NCBI GenBank assembly: GCA_031296935.1
Contig: JAVDPD010000009.1
Location: forward strand, 1-64,000
Direction of reading: 5' to 3'
Length of the DNA stretch: 64,000 nucleotides
DNA from: Cerasicoccus maritimus
GTDB lineage: Bacteria > Verrucomicrobiota > Verrucomicrobiia > Opitutales > Cerasicoccaceae
Part shown: piece by piece, positions 1 through 8,250 of the stretch
Position numbering within the stretch: the stretch's first letter is position 1
Layout of the letters: each line of letters opens with the position of its first letter
The notes under the pieces: model-generated
What the model saw: only the letters and a program-made list of their open reading frames with translations
The model's database searches: none
What the model was told of the DNA's origin: nothing
Program-made: the position numbers and the translations under genes

Positions 1-77
1 TTCTACCTGCGCGAGCGGAAAAGGTTCGTATCCGCTGCGTTCCATGCCAAAGCGCCAGAGGGCTGGCGCACTCCATA
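1..77. repeat. 77-bp direct repeat, copy 1
   Basis: Bases 1-77 recur without change at 142-218, 141 bp downstream. The unit contains a GCGCCA/TGGCGC dyad near its end. The copies lie beyond the 3' end of the minus-strand lysC gene and its terminator. No credible gene lies in 1-304; a short open frame across the repeats is low-complexity. The first copy starts at the window edge, so the array may continue to the left. Confidence 0.85.
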
Positions 78-141
78 AAGTGGCTGGCGTCTCGGTGGGA
101 TTTCACGCACGGCCAAGCCGCGCTTCTTTTTCTTTTAATCT

Positions 142-218
142 TTCTACCTGCGCGAGCGGAAAAGGTTCGTATCCGCTGCGTTCCATGCCAAAGCGCCAGA
201 GGGCTGGCGCACTCCATA
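142..218. repeat. 77-bp direct repeat, copy 2
   Basis: Identical to bases 1-77. The 64 bp between the copies ends with a pyrimidine-rich stretch (TCTTTTAATCTTT, about 131-143) resembling the module found in many leaders of this window (see 25998-26105). Confidence 0.85.
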
Positions 219-241
219 GCGGGGCTGGGCTGTTTGCCCAC

Positions 242-271
242 AAAAAAGGCCCGGCCAAAAATGACCGAGCC
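242..271 (-). terminator. Rho-independent terminator of lysC
   Basis: On the minus strand a 9-bp stem GGCTCGGTC/GGCCGGGCC (with G-U pairs) encloses a T-rich loop and is followed by six T. It starts about 33 nt after the lysC stop codon. The bases between stop and hairpin read AAGATTAAAGGAAAAAG, the purine version of the leader module used elsewhere in the window. Confidence 0.8.
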
Positions 272-304
272 TGCTCTTTCCTTTAAACTTTTTCCTTTAA
301 TCTT

Positions 305-1519
305 CTAAGCGCTGAGCCCGAACCCGTCGTGGACGGCCTGGGTGGCCTTGGGGGCGTCTTCCAGATCGATGGCCACGGAAATGCGGATTTCCGAGGTGGA
401 GATCATTTGGATGTTCACGCTGTTGGCCGCGAGGATGTCAAAGAGGGTCGCTGCGACGCCGGCATGGCTGCGCATGCCCACACCCACGACGGACAGCTTG
501 GCGATGTCGCCCGTGTAGTTGACCGTACCGCCGCCTGCTTGCTGGAGGACCTTTTCCACGGCACCCGTTGCGCGGTGGACGTCGTCCTTAGGCACGGTGA
601 AGGTCAGATTGGCCTGGCCGCCACGGCTGACGTTTTGGACGATCATGTCGACGATGACGTTGGCTTCGCCGAGCGCCTTGAAGACGAGGGCTGCCGTGCC
701 GGGCTTGTCCGGCAGGTCGCTAACGGTGATCTTGGCCTGGTTTTTATCCAGCGCTACGCCGCTCACGACGACGTCTTCCATGGAGGGGACTTCTGCTTTC
801 ACAATGGTTCCGGGTTGGTCGTTAAAACTGCTGCGCACTTCGAAGATGACGCCATGCTTCTGCGCGAACTCCACCGAACGCGCTTGCATGACCTTGGAGC
901 CCATCGAGGCGAGCTCCAGCATTTCTTCGTAGCTGATTTCGTTGATTTTGCGGGCGTTGGGGACGACGCGGGGGTCGGCCGTGTAAACGCCATCCACGTC
1001 GGTGAAAATCTGGCAAAGGTCGGCCTTCAAGCCTGCGGCCAAAGCCACGGCGGAGAGGTCGCTGCCGCCACGACCGAGCGTGGTGATTTCGCCATGACTG
1101 TTTTGGCCCTGGAAGCCAGCCACGATGACGACTTCGCCCATCGCGAGGCGGTCTTTAATATCGCCGCCGGTGATGTCGATGATGCGGGCGCGGGTGTGCT
1201 CGCCATCGGTCACGAAGCCAGCTTGGTGGCCCAGGCGGGAGACCGCGGGCTGGCCGAGGGAGTGGAGCGCCATGGCGGTCAGCGCGATGGTTTCCTGTTC
1301 GCCGCATGCCAGCAGCATGTCCATCTCGCGCTCAGCGGGCTGGGGGTTGATGGTCTTGGCGCGGTCCACGAGCTCGTTGGTTACCCCGCCACGCGCGCTC
1401 ACGACCACGACGACCTGGTGTCCCTGGTCGACGAAGCCCTTAATGCGGCGCGCCACATTTTGGATGCGGTCCACGTCCTTCACGGAGGTGCCGCCGTATT
1501 TTTGCACAATTAACGCCAT
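305..1519 (-). CDS. lysC: aspartate kinase
   Basis: Phosphorylates aspartate to 4-aspartyl phosphate, the first step to lysine, threonine, methionine and diaminopimelate. The 404-residue product starts at the ATG that gives MALIVQKYGGTS, where KYGGTS is the family's N-terminal nucleotide/substrate motif; an upstream extension would add only non-family residues. The amino acid kinase domain spans about residues 1-240 and includes the FTDVDGVYTADPR stretch. Two ACT regulatory domains fill about residues 265-404, so feedback inhibition by lysine or threonine is expected from family knowledge. It is monocistronic, ends in a clear terminator and is divergent from nothing nearby. Length is normal for a monofunctional aspartokinase. 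Confidence 0.95.
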   Translation of the reverse strand: MALIVQKYGGTSVKDVDRIQNVARRIKGFVDQGHQVVVVVSARGGVTNELVDRAKTINPQPAEREMDMLLACGEQETIALTAMALHSLGQPAVSRLGHQAGFVTDGEHTRARIIDITGGDIKDRLAMGEVVIVAGFQGQNSHGEITTLGRGGSDLSAVALAAGLKADLCQIFTDVDGVYTADPRVVPNARKINEISYEEMLELASMGSKVMQARSVEFAQKHGVIFEVRSSFNDQPGTIVKAEVPSMEDVVVSGVALDKNQAKITVSDLPDKPGTAALVFKALGEANVIVDMIVQNVSRGGQANLTFTVPKDDVHRATGAVEKVLQQAGGGTVNYTGDIAKLSVVGVGMRSHAGVAATLFDILAANSVNIQMISTSEIRISVAIDLEDAPKATQAVHDGFGLSA

Positions 1520-1577
1520 GGGTTTTCTAAAGAAGCCGGTTAGCAAACGCACTCCCCCACATCATTTCAATCTAAAA

Positions 1578-1632
1578 CCAGCATCCTGCTGGACCGTTTG
1601 ATTTTTGCAGTGCAAAAATGGCGATGGGGCAA
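1578..1632 (+). repeat. two-hairpin REP-like element, copy A
   Basis: Hairpin 1 is CCAGCATCCTGCTGG (1578-1592), a 6-bp stem around a TCC loop. The linker starts GGACCGTTTGAT, and hairpin 2 is TTTTTGCAGTGCAAAAA (1602-1618), followed by TGGCGATGGGG. It lies between lysC and the oxoamine synthase gene. The best match is the copy at 44642, which has different stem bases that still pair. Confidence 0.8.
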
Positions 1633-1697
1633 GAGGGGGGAGGAAAATGAGAATTGTCTAGATGGCCACGAGGGAAGGCTGGCTGAACCCTGTGAGG

Positions 1698-2969
1698 CTA
1701 AAGGCCGAACATCGAACTGTTGACCTTCTTTTGGGCGTATTGCATCGCCTCGAAGACGATCTCTAAATCCTCCTCCGTATGGCGGGCGGACATCGAAGTG
1801 CGGATCAGGTCCTTGCCCGGTGGCACGGCTGGCGCAATCGACATCACCGTGAAGACGCCCTTTTCGAGTAGCGCTTGCCAGAAGCGGTAAGCCTTCTCCT
1901 TCTTGCCCATTATGATCGGCACAGCCGGGGTTTCGCTGTCCCAGATGTCGAGGCCGATGCTGCGGAGCATTTCCTTGTAGCGGCGGGTATTCTCCCACAG
2001 GCGTTGGTGGTGCTCTGGTTCGTTTAGCAGGACATCGATCGAGGCCGATGCTGCGTAGGCTTGGGGCGGGCTGATTGCGGCGGAGAAAATGGTCTGCTTA
2101 CTGTGCGTGCGGAGGTATTCGATGACGTCTTTGGAGCCCGCAACGAAACCGCCCGTGCTGCTGAGGGACTTCGAAAAACTGCCCGTGATGACGTCGATTT
2201 CGTCGGTGAGGCCAAAGTGAGCGGCGGTTCCGCGACCCTGCGGGCCCATCACGCCGAAGCCATGCGCGTCGTCCATCACGTAGAAGCAATCGTGGCCGTC
2301 ACAGGCCTGAATCAGCTCCGGCACGCGGCCGACGTGGCCTTCCATTGAGTAAACGCCCTCGAAAACGACGATCTTCGGGGTCTCAGGTTTTTCGAAGGAA
2401 ATAACGTCCTTCAGGTCGGTTGGATTGTTGTGCGAAAAGCGTTCCACGCTGGCCTGGGTGAGGCCGATGCCGGCCCAAAGTGAGCTGTGGACGTTTTTAT
2501 CGACCAGCACGATGTCGCCCTTTTGGGCAAAGGCCTGAACCGACGACATACACGAAATATAGCCAGCGACCGAGATGTGGCAGGCTTCCTTGCCGATGAA
2601 ATTCGCGAACTTCTCCTCCAAAGCAATGTGGTAGCCGCGGGAGCCGTTGGCCAGGCGGGCGCCGGTGGTGCTGCTGCCCCAGTCATCCAGACCCTTTTTA
2701 GCGGATTCGATGACCTTTGGGTGGTTGCTGAGCCCCAGGTAGTCATTACTACAGAGCATGACATATTCCTTGCCCTCCTTGATCACACGGGAGCCTCGCT
2801 GGCTTTCGAAGGTGTGGTAGTAAGGATTGTAGCGTTTGCGCAGCCGCGTAACATCGTCGTCTTGGCAGCGCTTGACGACGGAATTCTTGGCTTTAGAGAA
2901 GAAATTCAAAGGCATGGAGGCGTGAAAAGACTCCGAAGCTAGCGGATTATCGATCTGTTTAAAGCCCAT
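1698..2969 (-). CDS. alpha-oxoamine synthase family PLP-dependent acyltransferase
   Basis: Predicted to condense an acyl-CoA with an amino acid, as serine palmitoyltransferase, glycine C-acetyltransferase and 8-amino-7-oxononanoate synthase do. The 423-residue product has the fold-type I landmarks: SNDYLGLSNHP near residues 74-84, DDAHGFG at 233-239 and the Schiff-base lysine K267 in GSFSKSLSSTGGF. The start ATG gives an N-terminal extension of about 40 residues; an in-frame ATG at 2915 is an alternative. No biotin, heme or threonine-degradation partner is adjacent, so the substrate cannot be read from context. A serine-palmitoyltransferase-like role in sphingolipid synthesis is possible but not shown. 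Confidence 0.85.
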   Translation of the reverse strand: MGFKQIDNPLASESFHASMPLNFFSKAKNSVVKRCQDDDVTRLRKRYNPYYHTFESQRGSRVIKEGKEYVMLCSNDYLGLSNHPKVIESAKKGLDDWGSSTTGARLANGSRGYHIALEEKFANFIGKEACHISVAGYISCMSSVQAFAQKGDIVLVDKNVHSSLWAGIGLTQASVERFSHNNPTDLKDVISFEKPETPKIVVFEGVYSMEGHVGRVPELIQACDGHDCFYVMDDAHGFGVMGPQGRGTAAHFGLTDEIDVITGSFSKSLSSTGGFVAGSKDVIEYLRTHSKQTIFSAAISPPQAYAASASIDVLLNEPEHHQRLWENTRRYKEMLRSIGLDIWDSETPAVPIIMGKKEKAYRFWQALLEKGVFTVMSIAPAVPPGKDLIRTSMSARHTEEDLEIVFEAMQYAQKKVNSSMFGL

Positions 2970-3070
2970 TTTTGGATTGTTTCAGCCGCAGGAAGCACTC
3001 GGACGTGGAAATTTTCCACAGTTTATGCGAGCTCTGAGGGCTGGACAACTGGGGATGCCTAAACCTTGGG

Positions 3071-5101
3071 TTAGTTCGTGCGTGAGCGAACTCGATTGTA
3101 GAGGGTGCGCCAGTTGTTGTCGAGTATGTCGCTGAGGCGGTCAATGAGCAGTTCGCGGTATTTGACGTTTTCCGCGATGTTTTGCTTCGGGTTGGCAGTG
3201 GTCATGAAGTAGTCGTAAAATTGAGTCTTTTTGACGTCCTCCAGCTCGCGATTTGCGAAGTTGATCATGTGCTGCACGAAGAGGCGGGTTTGGCGTTCGT
3301 AGTAGTCGGCGCTCTGTTTTTTGTCGGACACAGTCTCCAGGTAGTCGTCGTACAGGCTGCGCAGTTCGCGGTTGTTATAGAAGGCGTTGTTGTTGCTTAA
3401 GTAGTGGTAGATTGCCAGGGAGTCATCGCTGAATTTTGAGACGAGCTCAAATTGCCGCTGCCACTTGTACCAGCTGAGCTGTTCCCATTGGGAAACGTTG
3501 TCAATGCGGTAGCCGAACCATTCTGTCTGCTTACCGTCTTCGACTTTAGCTGCCACGGCGATGACTTCGCCGGTCTTCAGGTTGATGACGGGGCTGCCAG
3601 TATTGCCGGGGACGAAGTCGGCTTTTAAACTGATGCGGTCCGGTGCAATTGCGGTGACTTCGCCCTGCACTTGAGTAATGACGCCTCCACCGAGCTTGTT
3701 GCCGGGGATTACGACTTGCTGGCCCACGCTGGTGTCGTCGTCGACCAATTCGTCAGCCACAAGCGAGGCCAGGGACTCGTCCACAGAGATCATGGCAATG
3801 TCATGTCCAAAGGCGGCATAAATTTCTTTGGTTTTTACGGGGGTTCCGTCGGAGGTGCGGATGCGCAACTGGCTCTGCTCGGTCAGTGCCTGCAAGCTGG
3901 TAATGATGAATTCACGGCCGCGAATTTTGCAGAAAAAGCCACTGCTGATGTTTTGATCGCCCTCGATGATGACGATCGCTGCGAGCTCTTCCGGCGTCAG
4001 CACACTTTTATCGGGCGCTTGTTCAGCCACGATTTCTTCCTCGATCTGTTCGCCGGGTAGTTGGCCCATCACGTCGTTGGCGCCAGCGACACCGCTGGTG
4101 GTTGGCGTGTCTTCGGGGGTAATCTCGCTGGGGGCAGGGGTGGTGGTGGTGCGAGGAGTCGCGGTAATGTCGTCGCCATTGGTGGGTGCCATTGGCGTGC
4201 GTTCGGCCGGAACAGGGGGCATTTCGAGCGGCCCGAAGACGATGTTGTTGGGATCGATGCTAAAGAAGTCGGGGCGCGTGCGGTTGAGTGACAACTCGTC
4301 GGCTGTCACGTTGACCCCAAACTCCGGCTGCATGAGCATGGTCACGTTGGTGTAGTCACGCTCGTCAGCGCGCTCGGCCATGACCTTGACGATGGCCAGC
4401 GGCTCGCGGGTCAGCCAGACGGCAACGGCGTCGCCCATTGCAGTGCGCCAGGTAAGGATGTCAGTTTGCACGCCAGCCAGGCTCTCTTCGCCGATCCACC
4501 ACACGTCGCGTGGGTATTTGGCGGACTGCATTAGCCAGTCATCCTTGTCGCCGAGTGCTGGTGCGAGGTCGGGATTGGAGGCCAGGAGCCACTCGGGCGC
4601 GGGGTCGTAATTGAGCAGGATGTAGTTGTTGGCCTTGATTGCCTGAGCCAGCCCTTGGGAAGTCATGGCCAGTGGCGAGGAAGAATAGTGATCCGCGGCG
4701 TGGCGCTGCGCGGTCCAGAAGTCAATCGAGGTAAAACTGCGGCCAGCGCCCATGCTGATGATCTCGTGTCTCAGCGCAAACGGATCGCGGGTGAAGGCGG
4801 TGGAAAACAGCTTGAAGCGCTTGGTGCGGGTGGAGCCACCGCCTTCCTGGAAAAGAAAGCTCTGCGCTTTTTTCGTTTCTTCATAAACAACAAGGCGCAC
4901 GGCACCTTGCGCACGGTAGGAGAAGCACTTATCGTAGGTTTCCCGCGTCCGCAGGAGAATCGGCAGTCCGTCGCGCGGCTGATCGAAGATGACTCTGGCC
5001 TCCGGTGTGGGGAGGTTATCCTGCTGGGAAGGCGCTTGAGCGCTGGCGGAGAGCGCCGCTAGGGCGATGCTGAATATCAGAGCTGGAATGAGTCGAGGCA
5101 C
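3071..5101 (-). CDS. secreted protein with degenerate trypsin-like protease domain
   Basis: The 676-residue product has a signal peptide (residues 1-22, ending SASAQA). Residues about 30-290 match no family I recognise, 295-345 are a Pro/Thr-rich linker, and 370-520 resemble an HtrA-like trypsin fold. The Asp position is kept (GHDIAMISV, D434). The usual TNAH box reads TSLQ, with Q404 in place of the catalytic His, and the usual GNSGGP reads GNTGSP, with T501 in place of the nucleophilic Ser. I infer a non-catalytic binding or scaffold protein, outside the cytoplasm. The last about 150 residues are charged and probably helical. It has its own transcription unit, divergent from cysC. Confidence 0.7.
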   Translation of the reverse strand: MPRLIPALIFSIALAALSASAQAPSQQDNLPTPEARVIFDQPRDGLPILLRTRETYDKCFSYRAQGAVRLVVYEETKKAQSFLFQEGGGSTRTKRFKLFSTAFTRDPFALRHEIISMGAGRSFTSIDFWTAQRHAADHYSSSPLAMTSQGLAQAIKANNYILLNYDPAPEWLLASNPDLAPALGDKDDWLMQSAKYPRDVWWIGEESLAGVQTDILTWRTAMGDAVAVWLTREPLAIVKVMAERADERDYTNVTMLMQPEFGVNVTADELSLNRTRPDFFSIDPNNIVFGPLEMPPVPAERTPMAPTNGDDITATPRTTTTPAPSEITPEDTPTTSGVAGANDVMGQLPGEQIEEEIVAEQAPDKSVLTPEELAAIVIIEGDQNISSGFFCKIRGREFIITSLQALTEQSQLRIRTSDGTPVKTKEIYAAFGHDIAMISVDESLASLVADELVDDDTSVGQQVVIPGNKLGGGVITQVQGEVTAIAPDRISLKADFVPGNTGSPVINLKTGEVIAVAAKVEDGKQTEWFGYRIDNVSQWEQLSWYKWQRQFELVSKFSDDSLAIYHYLSNNNAFYNNRELRSLYDDYLETVSDKKQSADYYERQTRLFVQHMINFANRELEDVKKTQFYDYFMTTANPKQNIAENVKYRELLIDRLSDILDNNWRTLYNRVRSRTN

Positions 5102-5153
5102 GAACTTAAAGATATCACGAAGCAGGTGTCTTTTGGCAAGCCTCGGTGTCTTA

Positions 5154-5210
5154 TTGGGTAAGTTGACTGAAAAGCTCTAATCTTGGGTAAGTTAGGTAAG
5201 ATAGTAAAAA
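5154..5210 (+). promoter_or_regulatory. candidate promoter and direct repeats upstream of cysC
   Basis: TTGGGTAAGTT occurs twice (5154-5164 and 5183-5193), 29 bp apart centre to centre, in the short intergenic region before the sulfate activation operon. The second copy could supply a weak -35 (TTGGGT, 5183-5188), with TAAAAA at 5205-5210 as -10 and a 16-bp spacer. The repeats could be a regulator site. This is suggestive only. Confidence 0.3.
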
Positions 5211-5264
5211 TAAGCTTGCGCTTGCCTATTTGTGAAGTATCGATAGCCAACTTTAATTTTACAA

Positions 5265-5870
5265 ATGCCCGAAACACCCGACAATATCTACCATGTCTTT
5301 GACCGCATGCTGCCGCGGGCTGATCGCGAGGCGGCGCTCAAGCAGCGCTCTCACGTGTTCTGGTTGTTTGGTTTGAGTGGTTCGGGTAAGAGCACTTTGG
5401 CGCTCGCGCTGGAGCGGGAGTTGTTTAACCGCGGTTTGTTTGCCCAGGTGCTCGACGGGGACAACATCCGCAGCGGCCTGAACAAAGACCTCGGTTTTTC
5501 CGACGAAGATCGCTTGGAAAACATCCGCCGTATCGGCGAGGTGGCCAAGTTGTTCAAGGACGCCGGCGTCATCACGATCACGTCGTTCATTTGCCCGAAG
5601 GAAGAACTCCGCCAGATGGCCAAGGAGGTCGTTGGCGCGGAAGATTTCTCCGACGTTTACGTGAAGGCCAGCTACGAGCAATGCCAGGAGCGCGATCCTA
5701 AGGGTCTATATAAGAAGGTGCAAGCCGGCCAGGTGAAGCAGTTTACCGGCAAGGACAGCGGCTTCGAAGAACCTTCCACGCCAGCGCTCGTCATCGACAC
5801 CGAAAACGAAACCATCGAACAAAGCGTGCAGCGCCTGCTTAACTACGTGCTCGAGCGCGTGCAGGCCTAG
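5265..5870 (+). CDS. cysC: adenylylsulfate kinase
   Basis: Phosphorylates adenosine 5'-phosphosulfate to PAPS, the activated sulfate used for reduction or sulfation. The 201-residue protein has the P-loop GLSGSGKST at residues 36-44, the DGDNIR motif near 63-68, and the family's FTGKDSGFEEP substrate loop near the C-terminus. It is the first gene of cysC-cysD-cysN, a standalone kinase rather than a domain fused to CysN. The leader just before ATG is nearly G-free (CTTTAATTTTACAA) and has no Shine-Dalgarno sequence. Confidence 0.95.
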   Translation: MPETPDNIYHVFDRMLPRADREAALKQRSHVFWLFGLSGSGKSTLALALERELFNRGLFAQVLDGDNIRSGLNKDLGFSDEDRLENIRRIGEVAKLFKDAGVITITSFICPKEELRQMAKEVVGAEDFSDVYVKASYEQCQERDPKGLYKKVQAGQVKQFTGKDSGFEEPSTPALVIDTENETIEQSVQRLLNYVLERVQA

Positions 5871-5902
5871 CCATCAATTTTCAGAAATACCCAAAACTTC
5901 TC

Positions 5903-6826
5903 ATGGAACAAAAGAGCAAGAGCTACCAGGTTAACCACCTCAAACAACTGGAGTCCGAGGCGATCTACATCCTGCGCGAAACCGCTGCGCAGTTTGAAAA
6001 GCCCGCACTGCTATTCTCGGGCGGTAAGGACTCGATCGTCATGGCATGGTTGGCGCGCAAGGCTTTTTACCCGGCCAAGCTTCCCTTCCCGCTGGTCCAC
6101 GTGGATACCGGCCACAACTTCCCGGAAACGATCACCTATCGCGATGACTTCGTGGAGCAGATCAAGGCGAACCTCGTCGTCGGCCTCGTGCAGGAATCGA
6201 TCGACCAGGGACGTGTGCAGGAAGAAAAGGGCCCCAAGGCCAGCCGTAATGCGCTGCAGACCGTGACCCTGCTCGACACCATTGAAAAGCACGGCTACGA
6301 CGCCTGCCTGGGTGGTGGTCGCCGCGACGAAGAAAAGGCGCGTGCCAAGGAACGCTTCTTCTCGCACCGTGACGAGTTTGGCCAGTGGGACCCGAAGAAC
6401 CAGCGCCCCGAGCTCTGGAACATTTTCAATGGCCGCAAGCAACACGGTGAGCACTTCCGCGTGTTCCCGCTCTCCAACTGGACGGAGATGGACGTGTGGC
6501 AATACATCAAGGCTGAAGAAATTCCGCTACCGAGCCTTTACTTCGCCTCCGAGCGCGACGTGTTCACCCGCGACGGAGTGATCCTCTCGCAGACGGACTT
6601 CATCACGATGCTCCCGGAGGAAGAAGCCACCGCCCGCAAGGAAGTAGTCCGCTTCCGCACGATTGGCGATGCGACCTGCACTGGCGCCGTGCTCTCCAAC
6701 GCGGCCACCATCGACGACATCATCGAAGAAGTCGCCGCCGCCCGCCAAACCGAGCGTGGCACCCGTTCCGACGACAAGCGCTCTGAAACCGCTATGGAAG
6801 ACCGCAAAAAGCAAGGTTACTTCTAA
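5903..6826 (+). CDS. cysD: sulfate adenylyltransferase subunit 2
   Basis: Small catalytic subunit of the CysDN ATP sulfurylase, which makes adenosine 5'-phosphosulfate from sulfate and ATP in the cytoplasm. The 307-residue length is normal. The PP-loop ATP pyrophosphatase motif SGGKDS is at residues 39-44, and the conserved C-terminal GDATCTGAVLS and FRTIGD segments are present. It lies 32 bp after cysC and 53 bp before cysN, so the three are probably one transcript. The leader has no Shine-Dalgarno sequence. Confidence 0.96.
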   Translation: MEQKSKSYQVNHLKQLESEAIYILRETAAQFEKPALLFSGGKDSIVMAWLARKAFYPAKLPFPLVHVDTGHNFPETITYRDDFVEQIKANLVVGLVQESIDQGRVQEEKGPKASRNALQTVTLLDTIEKHGYDACLGGGRRDEEKARAKERFFSHRDEFGQWDPKNQRPELWNIFNGRKQHGEHFRVFPLSNWTEMDVWQYIKAEEIPLPSLYFASERDVFTRDGVILSQTDFITMLPEEEATARKEVVRFRTIGDATCTGAVLSNAATIDDIIEEVAAARQTERGTRSDDKRSETAMEDRKKQGYF

Positions 6827-6879
6827 GCCGCTCCGAACGACACGAATCCAAAATTTATAATTTCAAAGACTGATATCTC

Positions 6880-8154
6880 ATGAGCGAAGAACGCGGATAT
6901 TTAGACATGGACCTCCTCCGTTTCACGACGGCGGGTTCCGTTGACGATGGTAAGAGCACGCTGATTGGCCGTCTGCTCTACGACTCGAAGAACATTTTCG
7001 AAGACCAACTCGAAGCAGTTGAAACCAGCTCCAAGGCGCGTGGTGACGAGCACGTGAATCTTGCCCTCCTGACCGACGGCCTTCGCGCCGAGCGCGAGCA
7101 AGGCATCACAATCGACGTGGCTTATCGTTACTTCGCCACGCCGAAGCGTAAGTTCATCATCGCGGACACGCCGGGGCACATCCAATACACGCGCAATATG
7201 GTGACGGGTGCCTCCACAGCCAACCTCGCCATCATCCTCATCGACGCGCGCAAGGGTGTCATCGAGCAGACTTGCCGTCACGCCTTCATCGCGAGCTTGC
7301 TGCGCATTCAGCACGTCGTGATCTGCGTGAACAAGATGGACCTCGTTGATTGGAGCCAGGAGCGTTACGATGAAATTATAGCTGAATTCAAGCAGTTCGC
7401 ATCGCGCTTGGATAACGTCGTCGAAGTGACCTTCATTCCGATCAGCGCGCTTGAGGGCGACAACGTCGTGGATAAGTCCAAGAACATGGATTGGTATCAA
7501 GGCCCGACTTTGATGTATCACCTGGAAAACGTCTACGTTGGTCCCGACGCCAACCACATCGACGCGCGTTTCCCGGTGCAGTGGGTCATCCGCCCGATGT
7601 CCAACGAGTGGCATGACTTCCGTGGTTACGCGGGCCGTGTTGCGGGTGGCGTGTTTAAGCCGGGTGACGACGTAGTCGTGCTGCCGAGTGGCTTTACGAC
7701 GAAGGTTAAGGCGATTCATACCCTCGAAGGTGAGATTGAAGAAGCGTTCAACCCGTTGTCGGTCACGATGACGCTCGAAGACGAAATTGATATTTCGCGC
7801 GGCGACATGATCGCCAAGCCGAACAATCAGCCCAAAGTTGAGCAGGATGTCGAAGCGATGATCTGCTGGTTCTCCGAGAAGAAGAAGCTCAAGGGCCGCG
7901 AAAAGCTCATCCTCCGCCATACGACGAAGGAAGTGAAGGCCATCGTGAAGGACGTTCGCTACAAGGTGAACATCAACACGCTGCACAAGATCGAGGACGA
8001 CCTCGAGTTCGGCCTCAATGACATTGGTCGCATCTCGCTGCGCACCTCGTCGCCGCTCTTCTTCGACAGCTACTCGCGTAACCGCCAGACCGGCAGCTTC
8101 GTGCTCATCGACGAGTTCACGAACGAAACAGTTGCTGCGGGCATGATTATCTAA
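6880..8154 (+). CDS. cysN: sulfate adenylyltransferase subunit 1
   Basis: GTPase subunit that couples GTP hydrolysis to sulfate adenylylation by CysD. The 424-residue protein carries EF-Tu-like G motifs: GSVDDGKST at 19-27 (G1), DTPGH (G3) and NKMD (G4), followed by beta-barrel domains. It ends soon after those domains, without a C-terminal APS kinase, which fits the separate cysC upstream. A terminator follows at 8183-8211. Confidence 0.96.
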   Translation: MSEERGYLDMDLLRFTTAGSVDDGKSTLIGRLLYDSKNIFEDQLEAVETSSKARGDEHVNLALLTDGLRAEREQGITIDVAYRYFATPKRKFIIADTPGHIQYTRNMVTGASTANLAIILIDARKGVIEQTCRHAFIASLLRIQHVVICVNKMDLVDWSQERYDEIIAEFKQFASRLDNVVEVTFIPISALEGDNVVDKSKNMDWYQGPTLMYHLENVYVGPDANHIDARFPVQWVIRPMSNEWHDFRGYAGRVAGGVFKPGDDVVVLPSGFTTKVKAIHTLEGEIEEAFNPLSVTMTLEDEIDISRGDMIAKPNNQPKVEQDVEAMICWFSEKKKLKGREKLILRHTTKEVKAIVKDVRYKVNINTLHKIEDDLEFGLNDIGRISLRTSSPLFFDSYSRNRQTGSFVLIDEFTNETVAAGMII

Positions 8155-8182
8155 GGGCGAATTTTCTGTCATTCTTTCAATC

Positions 8183-8211
8183 AAAAGGCGTGGAGCAATC
8201 CGCGCCTTTTT
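8183..8211 (+). terminator. Rho-independent terminator of the cys operon
   Basis: AAAAGGCG pairs with CGCCTTTTT around a short imperfect loop, 29 bp after the cysN stop codon, giving a stem ending in a T run. Confidence 0.8.
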
Positions 8212-8250
8212 CATAGACTTGTTTCGCGCACTTGGCTTTTATTAGCGCCA

